Notes: generated by a model from the letters alone, not told the origin. Numbered from the stretch's first letter, positions 11,275 through 22,812 are shown. The stretch is DNA of 64,000 bases from Margaritifera margaritifera (GCA_029931535.1 JAQPZY010001659.1:4966001-5030000), one strand, 5' to 3'. Program-made: numbers and translations.

Positions 11275-12240
11275 CCCCGTGGGTCTGTCTGTCAGTCTGT
11301 TTGTCTGTCCGTGACAAAACTTGTCACAGCCTCGCCGCTCACACCGCTTGTCGGGCTTTTAATGAAACTTTGTAGGCTTAATATGTAGTTGGTGTAGAAG
11401 CGCGATAATGTTTAACTGTTTTCTCTGGCCCATTTTTTGCGGAATTTTCTCGAAAAATTGCCAAAAAGAGAAATTTCAGCTCAACACTCTCCTCCTATAC
11501 TGGACTGAGGATTTTATTGAAACTTTGTAAGCTAGATATGTAATAAGATTTAACTTTTTTCATCTTACCCATTTTTTTGGGATACATCTCTTGAAAATGT
11601 GTTTTTTTTTTAATTAATTTTTTTTTAAAAGGGTTTTCTGCTGAATTCAGTTCATCATTGTTTCTCCTTCCACATCGGTTAGAGGATTGTATTGAAACTT
11701 TGTAGGCTTGATATATGGTTGGTGTAGATCCGCAAAAAAAGTTATACCTTTTTCCTCTGCTTCATTTTTGTAGAACTTTTTTGAAAAATTGTCAACAGAA
11801 GAGGTACTATGGGAATTTATTTCGTAATCGTTTCTTCTCATTCACTGGCTGGAGGATTTTTATTCAAATTGTGTAGGCTAGATATATAGTTTGTGTAGAT
11901 GCTCCACAGTTATTTACGTTTTTCCTCTAGCATAGTTTTGGAGAAATTTCGCGAAAAATTCTCAAAAAAAAGAGTATTTGGGGATTTTAGTTCAACATCA
12001 CTTGTCCTCAAAAACTGGTAGGAGGAATTTACCGAAACTTTGTAGCCTAGATATGTGGTTTGTGTAATAAGGTTTTACATTTTTTACTCGTGTTCATTTT
12101 TGAGGACATTTCTAAAAAAAATAAAAAGGGGGACATTTGAGAATTCTGCTTGTTTATGTAGTTTTTATTCAACCCTATACAATAATACTACTGGATATTT
12201 ACAGATGTGTAGGAAATATTATGGCCTTTCATTGCTCCAA
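11275..12240. repeat. Diverged tandem array, ~170-bp units, 5 copies, with (TCTG)n at its left end
   Basis: The left edge has GTGGGTCTGTCTGTCAGTCT and CTGTCCGTGACAAAACTTGT, a microsatellite-bearing end. Then GAAACTTTGTAGGCT or a variant recurs near 11364, 11519, 11694, 11864 and 12035. Each copy is followed by 'gATATgTaGTTggTGTAGA', a TTTTTCCTC stretch and 'ttttcGaAAAATTgtcaa'. The layout (end microsatellite, then diverged core repeats) is pearl/HINE-like. That family name is inference. Confidence 0.8.
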
Positions 12241-12282
12241 AGGTATTGAGAGAGCGGGAATGTATGTTGTTTGCCATATAAG

Positions 12283-14072
12283 AACAAGAGGCTAAAACGG
12301 GCCTGATATCGCTCACTTGGCGCACATAACTTAACAACTGACCATTTCACTTTGTGAAGTTATATTGTGTGAACACAACCTTGGTAAACTATCCCACAAA
12401 CTTTATGTCCTGTTGATTTTACCTATTTTACTATATCCTGATAAATATTTGTTCTAAATTAAATGACATAAATAATATGCACGGACTCTTGCTCATAATC
12501 GAAGTCATCCAAGATCTTGATGATATAAACCCATTTACCGAGTTTTATAGAAATTTAATGAGAACTATAGTCTCTAGATCTAGAGAGGTAACAAGTTCAG
12601 CCAATCAGATGCAAGGTATCTCATTATTATACGCTGATCTCACTCGTTATAGAACCTGTCTATGAGAAGGGTGATGCAAGCTAAAGGTGAAGCAAACTCC
12701 GATTGGAATCCGGTCTCTAGAGCGGTAATAAACTCAGTCAATCATATACAATGTTACCTCATTACTATGCGTAGATCTTGCTCCAAATCAAAGTAATCGA
12801 AGATGTCGATATTATAAGGCTATTTAACAAGTTCGGTCAAAATCTAACTAGAAGCAGAAATATAGTTGCTAGATTGTTGACAAGCTCAGCCAATCAGATG
12901 CAAGGTCATATAAAATAATAGGAACTAATTTCACTCATAATCATACCCAATCAAGATACTGATGACATAGGCCTGTTTACAAGTTTGATCAGAGTCATAG
13001 TAAAAATATATTCTCTAGAGTGGTAAAATATAATCACTATATTAGATGCAAGACCACCTGATAAATATATTCTCTAGAGTGGTAAAATATAATCACCATA
13101 TTAGATCCAAGACCACCTGATATGCAAAGTCATATTAAAAATCATCCAACATCTTGATAGTAGCCATTTTACCAGGTTTGATAAAACTTGGGTCATAAAT
13201 AGTCTCTCAAGTAAAAAGAAGCTCAGCATAAAAAACAACAAAAACCAAACATATATCTTGATTATATACGTCAAAATTGGATCAGAATTATGGCTACCAG
13301 AGTGGTAACAAGCTCAGCCTGTCAGATGCAAGATCACCTCGTTAATATGCATGGATCTTGCTCGTTATCGAAATTGTCCAAGATCTTAATGATATAAGCA
13401 TATATTCCAATTCGGTTGAAACTGGGTCACAAACATGACTTCCAGAGTGGTAACAACCACAGTCAATCAGATGCAAGATCACTTCAACAATATGCGTGGA
13501 TCTCGCTCATTATCGACCCCTTCCAAGATCTTGATGATTTAAGCCCATATTTTCTTTCTGATCAAAGTCAGTCAGAAATATCGCTTCCAGATGGATTACA
13601 GGCTCAGCAAATCATATGCAAGATCACCTCATTAGTATGCCTGGATCTTGCTCATTGTCGAATTCGTCTGAGATCTTCATGATACAAGTATACATTCCAA
13701 GTTTGGTCAAAATCGGATCAGAAATGCGGTCTTCAGAATGGTAACAAGCTCAACCAATCAGATGCAGGATCATCTCGATAATATGCCCGGATCTCGCTCC
13801 TTATCGAACTCTTCCAAGATCTTAATGATATAAGCATATATTCCAAGTTTAACGAATCAGATGAGAGATGATCTCATTAATGTTCATGTATCTCGCTCAA
13901 TATCTAACTCGTCCGAGATTTTGATGATATAAACCTATATTTCAAATTTGATTGAAACTGGATCAGAATATGGACTCCTGAGTGGCAACAAACAATTGTT
14001 GACGGACAGACGACGCACTACACACGATCCGCAACGGACGCAGGGCCATACCATAAACTCACTGAGCTAAAG
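12283..14072 (-). mobile_element. Pearl/HINE-like composite element, copy A
   Basis: The left edge is the terminal cassette AACAAGAGGCTAAAACGGGC followed by CTGATATCGCTCAC. About 150 bp of unique end sequence follows, then roughly nine diverged core units spaced 138-152 bp. Each core has CAGATGCAAGATCACCTC, 'ATGGATCTTGCTCATtATCGAA', 'CCAAGATCTTGATGATATAAG' and 'CAAGTTTGaTCaAAAT'. The right edge has ACGGACAGACGACG and ends CTCACTGAGCTAAA, the reverse complement of the TTTAGCTCA end of the copy at 23.3 kb. No transposase or helicase is encoded, so it is non-autonomous. An internal recent 59-bp duplication lies at 13004-13121. Confidence 0.82.
13004..13121. repeat. Recent 59-bp tandem duplication inside copy A
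   Basis: AAATATATTCTCTAGAGTGG begins at 13004 and again at 13063. The two 59-bp copies differ at only about two sites, far less than the surrounding core units, so this step is much younger than the array. Confidence 0.9.
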
Positions 14073-14194
14073 ACATATTCAGAAGAACATGCCTGAAATT
14101 CGGGTATGTGCATGTCTGTGACTGCATGTACATTTAGTTACCCTAAGCGCAAGCCATCAACGTAAGCATGGTCAAGGACTTACTCGTTAATAAA

Positions 14195-14590
14195 ACTTAT
14201 TCTGCAAAATCCATGATCCCCTTGACATTTTACCTTTTGATCTTTTGACCCCAAAATCAACAGGCCTCTTATGCAAACAACTTCTTTTTTCCTTTCAGTA
14301 ACAATGACCTTGCCCCATGTTCAAACCATCCACAAAGTTTGGTCCAGGTATATGATGCAGAACTAATGTTATTGTGCGGAAACAGTATTTCTTTCAGTCA
14401 CAGTGACCTTGACCGTTTACCTTTTGAACTCGAAATCGATAAGGTTCTTCCTCGCATCAACCACAAAGTTTGGCAACTGCAGATGCTGAAGAACTCGAGT
14501 TATTGCGCGGAAACATAATTGGTAAATAACGGACATCGTAACATAACACGATGGCGCCTATGGCGGGCGTATGAAAAGGACAAAAACATT
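14195..14590. repeat. Diverged 'TGACCTTTTGACC' repeat element, copy 1
   Basis: About two units with 'CTTTCAGTcACAgTGACCTTGACC', TTTTGACCcCAAAATCAACAGG, CACAAAGTTTGG and 'gaActCGAGTTATTGCGCGGAAAC'. It ends in ATAACACGATGGCGCCTATG then GCGGGCGTATGAAAA. The same order and end are found at 36.99-37.41 kb. Non-coding. Confidence 0.75.
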
Positions 14591-14608
14591 TGTTTGATCT
14601 TGGAATAT

Positions 14609-15057
14609 ATGTGCATGCACACACGATCAGCAAACATCACAGCATGCCAAAAGGAGAAATTTAGAGATGAATATGTGCATGCACACACGATCAGCAAACA
14701 TCATAGCATGCCAAAAGGAGAAATTTAGAGATGAAAATGAGCATGCACACACGATCAGCAAACATCACAGCATGCCAAAAGGAGAAATTTAGAGATGAAT
14801 ATGTGCATGCACACACGATCAGTAAACATGACAGCATGCCAAAAGGAGAAATTTAGAGATGAATATGTGCATGCACAGACTAATAAGCAAACATCACAGC
14901 ATGCCAAAAGGAGAAATTTAGAGATGAATATGTGCATTCACACACGATCAGCAAACATCACAGCATGCAAAAAGGAGAAATTTTGAGATGAATATGTGCA
15001 TGCACACACAATCAGCAAACATCACAGCATACCAAAAGGAGACATTTAGAGATGAAT
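14609..15057. repeat. 64-bp satellite, 7 copies
   Basis: ATGTGCATGCACACACGATC starts near 14609, 14673, 14737, 14801, 14865, 14930, 14994 and, partially, 15058. The period is 64 bp, with a single 65-bp step. Copies are about 93-98% alike. Each unit carries the palindrome GTGCATGCAC and a second GCATGC. The open frames on both strands here only reflect the low stop content of the unit. Confidence 0.97.
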
Positions 15058-15410
15058 ATGTACACAAATCGGATATGTTCAACAAGATCAGGCAAAATCG
15101 TTTATGGCGAAATGCATTTTACTGAAAACAATGTAGATGGTTTTTTTCTGTGTATAAATTTCAGAGCAGACGCATTCCCAGTGATCGGGTGAAGATGTTA
15201 ATTCCAGTACTAACAAAACCTTATGGAGTGCAACTATAAATGGATATAGGATTCTACATATTTTTATGTAATTTCAGTTCTTGCGTATTTAAATATGAAA
15301 ACCTAATTTCGGTTACCAAACAACAGCAGCCTTAGTCTATAAAATCGTTTTCTCATCCACTTTACCTCTACTTAATGATACCTAAACTTCATAAAACAGT
15401 AACAGTTTAA

Positions 15411-15415
<5 letters not shown>

Positions 15416-15441
<26 letters not shown>
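15416..15441. repeat. Poly-A tract (26)
   Basis: Pure A run. No retroelement body was recognised before it. Confidence 0.95.
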
Positions 15442-15745
15442 TTCTGCGAGTAAAATTATCTGAAATTATAATCACTTTAGGTTTCTAAATTTCCTTGCAG
15501 TGTAGAAGAGGTTCTGATTGGGCAGGTTTTATTTTGTACGGTCACTCTACTTAAATATAAACAAATTTAGAAGTATGCGCTTAGTTGACGAAGTGCGCCG
15601 TGATGTTTTTGGAACAAAGATTTACCGGCATCTGTCAATATCTGTTCAGGGTAGTTTGTCCTACTCACCAAAGTGCGTGTGCTATGTAGTGCCCAATACA
15701 AAAAATGATGACATAATTGCCAAATTTCTGCTACTGCCTCGACAG

Positions 15746-15829
15746 GGCGAAGCTCAAAGTCCAATAAATATTAATAGTCGATATTTACCAGAAACTGCGA
15801 AATATGACCCATTAACACGCCAGTGTTGA
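15746..15829 (+). pseudogene. Carbonic anhydrase-like exon fragment (isolated)
   Basis: The sequence after a plausible 3' splice site (pyrimidine-rich, ending CTCGACAG) reads GEAQSPININSRYLPETAKY, then DPLTRQC and a TGA stop. GE.QSPIN(I/L)NSR followed by A(K/R)YDP is the N-terminal signature of alpha carbonic anhydrases. It resembles vertebrate CA-related protein VIII most closely, as recalled. The zinc-ligand region lies later in the family and is absent. No good 5' splice site follows (the best is CCA|GTGTTG). No other carbonic anhydrase motif (FHWG, GSEH, ELHLVH) was found within several kb on this strand. It may be one exon of a gene with very long introns, or a displaced dead exon. The match is short, so confidence is limited. 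Confidence 0.38.
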
Positions 15830-16814
15830 TTGTAGCATTGATGGTCATTCGTTTAGCTGACGAATATCCCAAAGAAACGCTGTAGTTTACTCATGTCAAT
15901 AGGAGTATTTGATGACGAGTTTTAATCTAAAATATTGATAGCTTAAATTTACGTGTGAAAGTACATTACTGTATCACGTTTTTTTCTCTCTCCTTTCTAC
16001 TGAGACACCAAGAGACACCCAACATGCTCAGAATGAAAGGGTGAAAATCCAGACAAAATCATTGTGAGCAGTGATGACCTCTGAACCTGGTAATACCATG
16101 TTTCACTGAGCAATATAAAACCCCACATAATGTCTTCTTTAGCTTATTGTGTAAATAATTTTGTAATCACATGATTGTATCCATATTGGATGAACGACGA
16201 AGTGTGTAAAAGTGAAAGGTCAAAAACCTTTTTAAAGTGAATGATGTAGATGAACAAACATATACAACACCAGCTGTAGAACAAAGAGATGAAGCATTTC
16301 ATTCGCAACTATCTGCAAGAGCTTCAGCAACATCTCAAAAGCTATTCTGGGCAAAAGATGGTTTTCATTCATTTACCACAGTTGACTTTATCTACGTATT
16401 TAGCTTAACTCACACTAAAGACCATTTGCTACCAACATTCGAGTTTCGGAAATATTCAAATATCGATTACAACAACTTAAAAAGAAGAAGAAAGAAAGGA
16501 AAAGAATGGAACAAGAGAACGAGATGACGACAGAAGGTTTTGTTTAATCAAACACAAAAATTTGAGCATAAAAGTACAAATGCCGTCTCTACTGGCGCCG
16601 TCACAGAAAGCAAGTGACTCTAAAGTCTGAAAGGTAATTATTGCAGGAACTGAATTATGTCAAATACTACATATCACTCTACAAAATAAAATATACCGTG
16701 CTACATCATAATCAACAGAATTTGTTGTAAAGCACTGAATGATTAAGATGCCGTCTGTCTTTCCTGCGAGTTTGAAGTCCGTATGATTGCAAGTGTCTGT
16801 TTTGCAATATCGTC
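15830..16814. other. Gene-free stretch
   Basis: A 96-codon open frame at 16237-16527 on the plus strand shows no recognisable domain and ends in a purine-rich, Lys/Arg-rich run. I do not consider it a gene. Confidence 0.4.
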
Positions 16815-16989
16815 TATACTCGCTTACAAGTCAAGTCCAATTGCAAACAACATAAACCTTGATCTGCCTGCGCATTATGCGCCGGCAGATCAGGGACTTT
16901 GTTATTTGTTCTACTGATTACTTCTGACAAACTGCATAGATCTGGGTCTGTTCAGTTTATATTTTGGACTCGACTTGTAAGCGAGTATA
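16815..16989. mobile_element. TA-flanked MITE (Tc1/mariner-like), ~171 bp
   Basis: The ends read TATACTCGCTTACAAGTC plus AAGTCCAA, and the reverse complement of the right end is TATACTCGCTTACAAGTC plus GAGTCCAA. That gives 26-bp terminal inverted repeats with one mismatch. If the first and last TA are the target duplication, the element is 16817-16987, as expected for the Tc1/mariner superfamily. The centre holds a near-perfect palindrome (GATCTGCC..GCGCATTATGCGC..GGCAGATC, about 16862-16892). No coding capacity. Confidence 0.75.
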
Positions 16990-17397
16990 TACTGGGGGTT
17001 GGGGTGTAAGTTAATCAGGAAACTATACAATATAGACAATATAATGGGTTTGACTGAGTGTCAAAAACTGCAAAGCGTTTAGTATTTCAGTCCTGCATTT
17101 ATTGTTCCCTAAATCCTTTATCTACCATCCTTCTAATGGCACATGTGTTTAACTAGAGATTGTACTATTACGATGATCAAGAAATGTGTTATCGAAAGCG
17201 CATGGGTTAAAAGAGATTGGACGCTTCTTATGTTCTCTAACAGTATCTCAAGTGTTTGTGACACTATATTCATATAATTTATATCTTTTAATTTTTCGTT
17301 TCTACCGATATTGTCTTATCAGATGATCTTTGTAATTTTATACTGACTATTTTAATATTGCTAGAAAAGGAATGCAATTAACAGTCTTAATAAGTAG

Positions 17398-17456
17398 TCA
17401 AACCTGTCTATAAAGGTCACAAAAGGGACTCGTAGAGACCGTCTTTATCTACAGGC
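17398..17456. repeat. Short hairpin, possible MITE remnant
   Basis: CCTGTCTATAAAGGTCAC pairs imperfectly with GAGACCGTCTTTATCTACAGG across a short loop. Confidence 0.45.
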
Positions 17457-18149
17457 AAATATTTTCTAAGTATTACATAATTAAGAACGAAATGTAGAAA
17501 ATACCTCGTGAAATATTTTTCATATTTCTTCATTCTATTTCTCGCGTTAAAAATATATCCTTTTACTTTTTTAAAACTTGTAAAAACACATAATTTACGA
17601 TCGATTCATGCCATGCAACGCTTGAATATGTTCCTATAGGAGTTACTCTAATGGCAAGAAAAACAAGCATTTTGTTACCTGGGGCAATATACGCAAACTG
17701 CAATAACTTTCTGCCATATAAATTATTATAATTTTTAAAAAAAAATTTGTTTGGTCTGAGATATTTGACTTGCCACCGTTCGCTTCTGTACGAAATTATA
17801 TCACCAAAAGTACCTTATCAACAATGTTAAAGGGGAAATTCGGCTTTCAAAACTATATAAGTTCCCATTTCTTTCTATGCTATTGTACCAGTTTTGAATG
17901 TTTTGCAAACGAGATAATCAAGATAGAGGCTTCAATTTGATTATTACTGGACCACGCCATTTTGGCTCTATACAGGTACTACAAGACTAACTGAATTAAC
18001 TCCTTCTCTCTTCCGGTGACGTCACAGCGGCACATCTAGCCTTATACCACACTCAGTTTAGCCATGAAGGTTGACTCAACAGATTAGATATTCTTGGCAT
18101 TAATAACAAAGAAAACACAACCATTAAGGAGTAAAACAAACAACAATTG
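17457..18149. other. Gene-free stretch
   Basis: No exon or repeat recognised. Confidence 0.4.
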
Positions 18150-19110
18150 TCAGTGAAGAGACTTTTCTTTCTTATAAAGATCATTCGCCAGCACTCTCAT
18201 GGTGTTCCATTAAAAAAGCCACAAGTGAAACAGTACATACTAAAAACTCAGAAAAAGCAGAAATTGTGAACAAAGTTTGAATTAGTCTTCATGCCAACCA
18301 CACTCTTGATGTTGAGCCTGAGCAGTCAAAAGTCGCTTCATGAGTATTTCTCACATGGCCTTGTGAAGGAGTCTCATATACCTGAAAAATACAAATGTAA
18401 GTACCCAACAATGCCAGACATAGACATCTCTTTAAAGGCATACTTAAACTGCTAGCAAATCTCGAACCCAAACAACCAGCTGGTCCTGACTCAATGAAGC
18501 CTGTAGTACTTCACAAACTCAAAAATAAAACAGCACCCGTTTTCCAGATTACCTGCCGAAAGTCCTCAATTCACGTCAAATTCCTACAGATTCGTCCAAA
18601 AACAAATGTTCGTCATTTGTTCAAAAATGCAATAAAAGTGATGTAGCATTCTACATACCTATTTCACTTACACGCAGTTTATGAAACGCTTTGGAACATA
18701 TAGTGGCATCCAGCTTAATGAAGCACTTCATAATACAATGTATGACTTACAGCATTGATTCTGTGACAAAAGGTCATGTGAATTTCGACTGAAGACTCCA
18801 TTCTTTAACAAGCTGAAGAATGAGCAAGAAACCTTTCACAGGGCCCTCGAACTAATATCATATTGCTAGATTTCATAAAGTAAGTCACCTTTATAAATGA
18901 CACCAACATGGCATCAGCAACAGAACTCTAAGCTGGATTAAAGCTTCCTGATAGGATGTAATCAGTCAGTAAATACTTGAAGGCGAATACTCTTCTGAGA
19001 TACCAGTCACGCCAGGAGTACCGCTTGGGTCCCATCCTTTTTCTACTAAACATCAATGACCTATGAAACAGACCTATACCTCACTGTTTGTAATAACTCA
19101 GACTAAAACG

Positions 19111-19112
<2 letters not shown>
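18150..19112 (+). pseudogene. Decayed non-LTR retrotransposon reverse transcriptase (Jockey/CR1-like)
   Basis: Conceptual reading with several frame changes gives the order of a LINE reverse transcriptase. The linker HGVPLKK is followed by SEKAEIVNK, then LANLEPNKQPGPDS near 18450-18490 (the conserved KAPGPD motif). ETLWNI near 18690 stands where LEHI is expected, and LLDFIK near 18870 where the motif A LDFSKAFD is expected. GVPLGS then LGPILFLLNINDL lies near 19013-19062, with a +1 shift in between (intact form: GVPQGSVLGPLLFLLYINDL). The FADD catalytic motif should fall at 19087-19115, where only a corrupted LFVITQTKTLY-like trace remains before the (TA)n tract. There are many stops. Neither the 5' part (endonuclease) nor the 3' end was found. 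It is an old, dead fragment. Confidence 0.8.

Positions 19113-19172
<60 letters not shown>
19111..19172. repeat. (TA)n microsatellite
   Basis: About 31 TA units, lying where the decayed reverse transcriptase stops being recognisable. Confidence 0.97.
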
Positions 19173-19174
<2 letters not shown>

Positions 19175-19298
19175 TCAGTCATTTCTTGCACTGGAACCAC
19201 CGTATCTCGAGAATAACAACCTGTAGCAATAAAACGCTCGACTTTCGCTGAAGAAACATCAAAACCAAAGATGACGGAATACGCAAAACTGCTTATTC

Positions 19299-19755
19299 AG
19301 CCTTGGTTAGACCTGAGATCGCTCACCTAACTGACATCTACATAAAAGCCAAATCCAAGTGCAGTTGGCCAAGAAATCTAGGTAAATTGAGTGCTTTCTG
19401 TTTAAATTTCTTCAACTGCTGTTAATTTCAGATGTTATAAAAACAACTGTTTCAAGGTTTCCCATATTTTTCTATCTTCATCCATAGTTGATGGTACATC
19501 AGCATAATGTGTCCAATATTAAAACGCCAGGATGCTTTGTTTCAAAGTTAGTCAAATTCTGTTCAGCTGTTTCTTAAGATAAGGCTGTGTAATGTTTGTA
19601 GTAACGGCATCCTTATTTGACGGCGGAACAGCATCATTTGTATAAATCTGAAAGGCCTTCAAGCTATAACACTTTCTATAAAATTTGATCAGAGTCTGTT
19701 AAGCGTTTCTTTTAATAAAGATAAAGGTTTTTCAATTTTTATTAACAGCACAGAC
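19299..19755 (-). mobile_element. Short pearl/HINE-like element related to 47.2-49.1 kb
   Basis: It starts CAGCCTTGGTTAGACCTGAG then ATCGCTCACC, a degenerate terminal cassette. It goes on with CTGACATCTACATAAAAGCC, 'CAGTTGgCCAAgAAATCTaGGT' and 'TTgATGGTACATCAGCATaaTGTgTCCAATA', in the order of the left end of the 47.2 kb element. About two core units follow. Strand is given by analogy with copy A at 12.3 kb. Confidence 0.68.
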
Positions 19756-20405
19756 ACTAGAATTAACATGTCAATGTGGTTGGTAAAGGTAGCATTTTTT
19801 TTAATTAAAAAAAAAAATTAAACGTAATTTATTGCAATAGATTAGATTCTCGTAAACGCTATTTTTATAATAAGCCTATGAATACAATGCAGGTTGAGAT
19901 GAACTTATGAAGGGGAAGAAAAGCGTGGTAGTGGGTGGTGGTGGTGGGGGGGTAAACAGGTGAGTTTAATGTTTCAAGCTTCGATTCAGAGATTCAGAAG
20001 AAACACTGGCATATAATAAAAAGAAAATCTTCTTCAGCGTTAATACTGCATATATTTCATTTTGTGGTACAAAAAGACTGTACAATTTTGACTCGTGGCT
20101 ATATCGGTTTTAACGCAAGAAAAAAAAATCCTTTATACATGCCCGTATGCTATACCCAACCTTAAATATAGCTAATTGGTTGTTTTACAGAGGTGGCGAC
20201 TACAGCAGGTTTCAAGGTAATATTAATAACAAGGTAAATTATTGACATTTTTGTCTTTTTAAATATGTTATAAATGAAGACCAAGTATGACACTGAACAA
20301 ACTTTAATCTATACAGGAAACCCGCTAAGATCTTAAAGTTTCTTGCTATATTCATATATCGGAGCAAAACTGTGCTTGCTTATGAAATTTTAAATCATAT
20401 GCTTT
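19756..20405. other. Gene-free stretch
   Basis: Holds a GGTGGT-rich patch near 19928-19952. Otherwise nothing was recognised. Confidence 0.4.
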
Positions 20406-20413
20406 CATTCAAT

Positions 20414-20424
20414 GGGGGGGGGGG
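20414..20424. repeat. Poly-G tract (11)
   Basis: Pure G run. Confidence 0.9.
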
Positions 20425-20592
20425 AGAAAAGAAAAGAAACAAAAATCCAGCGTGTATTTTTCATATACATGTCGATGATGCGGGTATTGTTGTTACGCGT
20501 CAAAGCATGCGGAGTATATTCATTTTGGAAGGCATTTCAGCCATTTTTATGTACGAGACCGACAGCCTATTCAATTTTACGGGGAGAGAAAG

Positions 20593-20735
20593 GCAATGAT
20601 TTTATTTATTTATTTTTTTTGGGGGGGGGGGGAGCAACCAGGTTTTCTTTTCCAATAAATCTGAGCAACATTTTTTTTCTCAAGTTATTTAAGGGCCGGA
20701 AGTTTCTTTTTTTAAAATCTCAGTCCCCCCCCACC
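20593..20735. repeat. Dispersed repeat related to 34770-34890
   Basis: 'TTTATTTATTTATTTTTTTT', then a G12 run (20621-20632), 'CaACcAGgttttctttTCCAAtAAA', 'TCAAGTTATTTAAGGGCCGGA' and a C-rich end. The block at 34.77-34.89 kb has the same ATTTATTT start, 'AACAAACCAGACCAAGG' middle, 'TTCAAGCTATTTAAAAGCCGGA' and poly-C end. Confidence 0.55.
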
Positions 20736-21437
20736 CCCCTCTCATTCTAAAATTAAATGGTTGGTTTCTAAATGTACCGGAAATCTACATAAAAAAGAAG
20801 AAATCACTGGCCGAAGTGGCAAACGTAAATACAGGTGCAATACTAAATTATTGTCTCACGTCTGTGTGGGCGGGTCATGCAGGATTTTACTTACAGAATA
20901 GAAAGTGACAATCTATGATTAGTGCAGAAATTAAATTGTTCCATGTGATTTTTTTTTAAGGCATATATGCTTTCATGTATATTTACGAGTCCATAATCTG
21001 CGTTGCACTCAGAAAATTTAAAAGTCTTATGTAGCATCAGTGGGAATAAATTTGTTTGATCTGCGCTTGAGGAATTCTATTAGGCAGGCAAGATTTACTT
21101 CAATCACATATATGTTCAACAGACAAGTAAAGTGGGCAACTTGTGACAATACTAATTTGTCCAGCCTGTACGTGTAGGTGAAATATGTACCACGTTTACA
21201 AATAACATGAAAATTGTGTTATTGTCTCCTCGTCTCTGTAGCAATAAGTCCTAAAGTATACTTACACATCTGCTCAACATTTAAAAGATTACTACCGCTC
21301 TAAATAGTCTACGTGAAACTGAGTTACTTCTCTTGCTCCTTTTTTTTTTTCTTCTTTTGTTGAAAATTTCTTACTTTCCAAAAGCAAACAATGAATGAAA
21401 CATAGCGGAGCCTTCAAGCTTATTGGAAAGCTAGTAC

Positions 21438-21438
<1 letters not shown>
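20736..21438. other. Gene-free stretch
   Basis: No feature recognised. Confidence 0.4.
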
Positions 21439-21489
<51 letters not shown>

Positions 21490-21490
21490 T
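21439..21490. repeat. (ATT)n microsatellite
   Basis: About 17 units. Confidence 0.97.
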
Positions 21491-22320
21491 ACGTCTTCGA
21501 CAAGACTTGCTTAGGTTAGTGTTACTTAGCGACAGTGTACTATTTAAATCCTTGACGTCAAAACTTGTGTCCTTCTTGCTCAGTTGAATAAGTGAGGAAA
21601 CTCCTGTACTTGCTATCTACGCAACACCTATACCGTATTTATTCACTTGTTTCCAGTCAGATCCTGATTTAAAACACTGATGCATGATAATGAATCATTC
21701 CAATGTTTTAAAATCAATATATACTTAATTGTAATAATAACAAGCGCGAACCTCAGACTCGATCCTGTACATCTAGTTTTACTTGGCTGGCTAAATTTTA
21801 GTTTTCAATGTAAAAGAGTGTTTCTGAAGCAATCACAGGGTACTGCATTTCATTTACAAGCGGTCGGTAAGAAAATATGAAAGCTTAATGGAAAATATTT
21901 TCCTGTTTGTGCGTAGCAAGGTCACGCCTAAAAACGTGATGCACTCAGTCTCGTAGCTTTTACTAAATGTAAGTAGCATGGAAACACCCTAAAATGTCAT
22001 GTGTGGTTATGCACTCTTTTTTTTTCTTCAATAAATGTACCACCTAACAATAAGCTTTGACAATTTTGATTAACGTGATTACGAAAAATAAGAAGAAAAA
22101 ATCAAACGATGAAAGCATTTTCATGTTTGTTAAAACTTTTCCCTCTGCTAGTTTTTTTGTAATTAGTTTTGAGAACATACAATACCACTAAGAATATCTT
22201 CAATAAACACTATTGATTTATCATCCATTCATGTGCTCTAGGTTGGACGCATGTACGAAACAAGTAATGTGACCACACAAAACGGATGCCTCCCCCACCC
22301 CCTCTTCCACCATGCAATTG
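21491..22320. other. Gene-free stretch
   Basis: No exon or repeat recognised. Confidence 0.4.
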
Positions 22321-22324
22321 AAGC

Positions 22325-22650
22325 CTGAAGGGTAAAGTTCCAAGTCTAACTAGGAGCGTAATTCCGTAAAGTTATGTCGGAAAAGGTGAAAATCGAATTT
22401 GACCTAGTTATTTTTAACGTAAAGCCTAATACCAAATTACAGTCCTTCAAAAATTATAGTGGGGGAAACTGAAAGGCAAAGTTCCAAGTCACACTGGGTC
22501 ATAAATCGGTAAAATTTTGCCACAAAATGGTGAAGATCAAATTTATCCAAGGTCTTGTTAATGTAAGGTCCCATAAAACAAAAATCGGTTTCGTTCCATT
22601 AAGTCCTTCAAAAGTTATTAAGCGGAAACGAAACGTGTGACGGACGAGTA
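22325..22650. repeat. Two-unit diverged tandem repeat, ~146 bp, with an ACGG-like end
   Basis: GGTAAAGTTCCAAGTCTAAC near 22332 and GGCAAAGTTCCAAGTCACAC near 22477 start units. Each unit holds 'GGTgAAaATCaAATTTgacC', 'TAAgGcCtaATa' and 'TcAAAAaTTATtaagGGgAAAC'. The right edge has GTGTGACGGACGAG. It is probably a short pearl-like element of a separate core family. Confidence 0.65.
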
Positions 22651-22804
22651 ATTCTATGTGCTCTCTCCATAGATATGGTGTGGGCATAAAAGCAAAATTT
22701 AAAGTTCGGCAGATTTAACCATCATGTCGCAAATATGAAAAAGAATGTTCATTCACAATTTCGTTGAACATGCTTCTTTCTACTACTTGTATAATTTTAA
22801 CATT

Positions 22805-22812
22805 ATTGCAGA
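22805..22812. repeat. Left 8-bp target-site duplication
   Basis: ATTGCAGA, identical to 22968-22975, immediately outside the terminal repeat of the MITE. Confidence 0.88.

Noticed and set aside
14609..15057. CRISPR-like array
   Set aside because: The 64-bp units are contiguous with no unique spacers, in an animal genome. It is a simple satellite.
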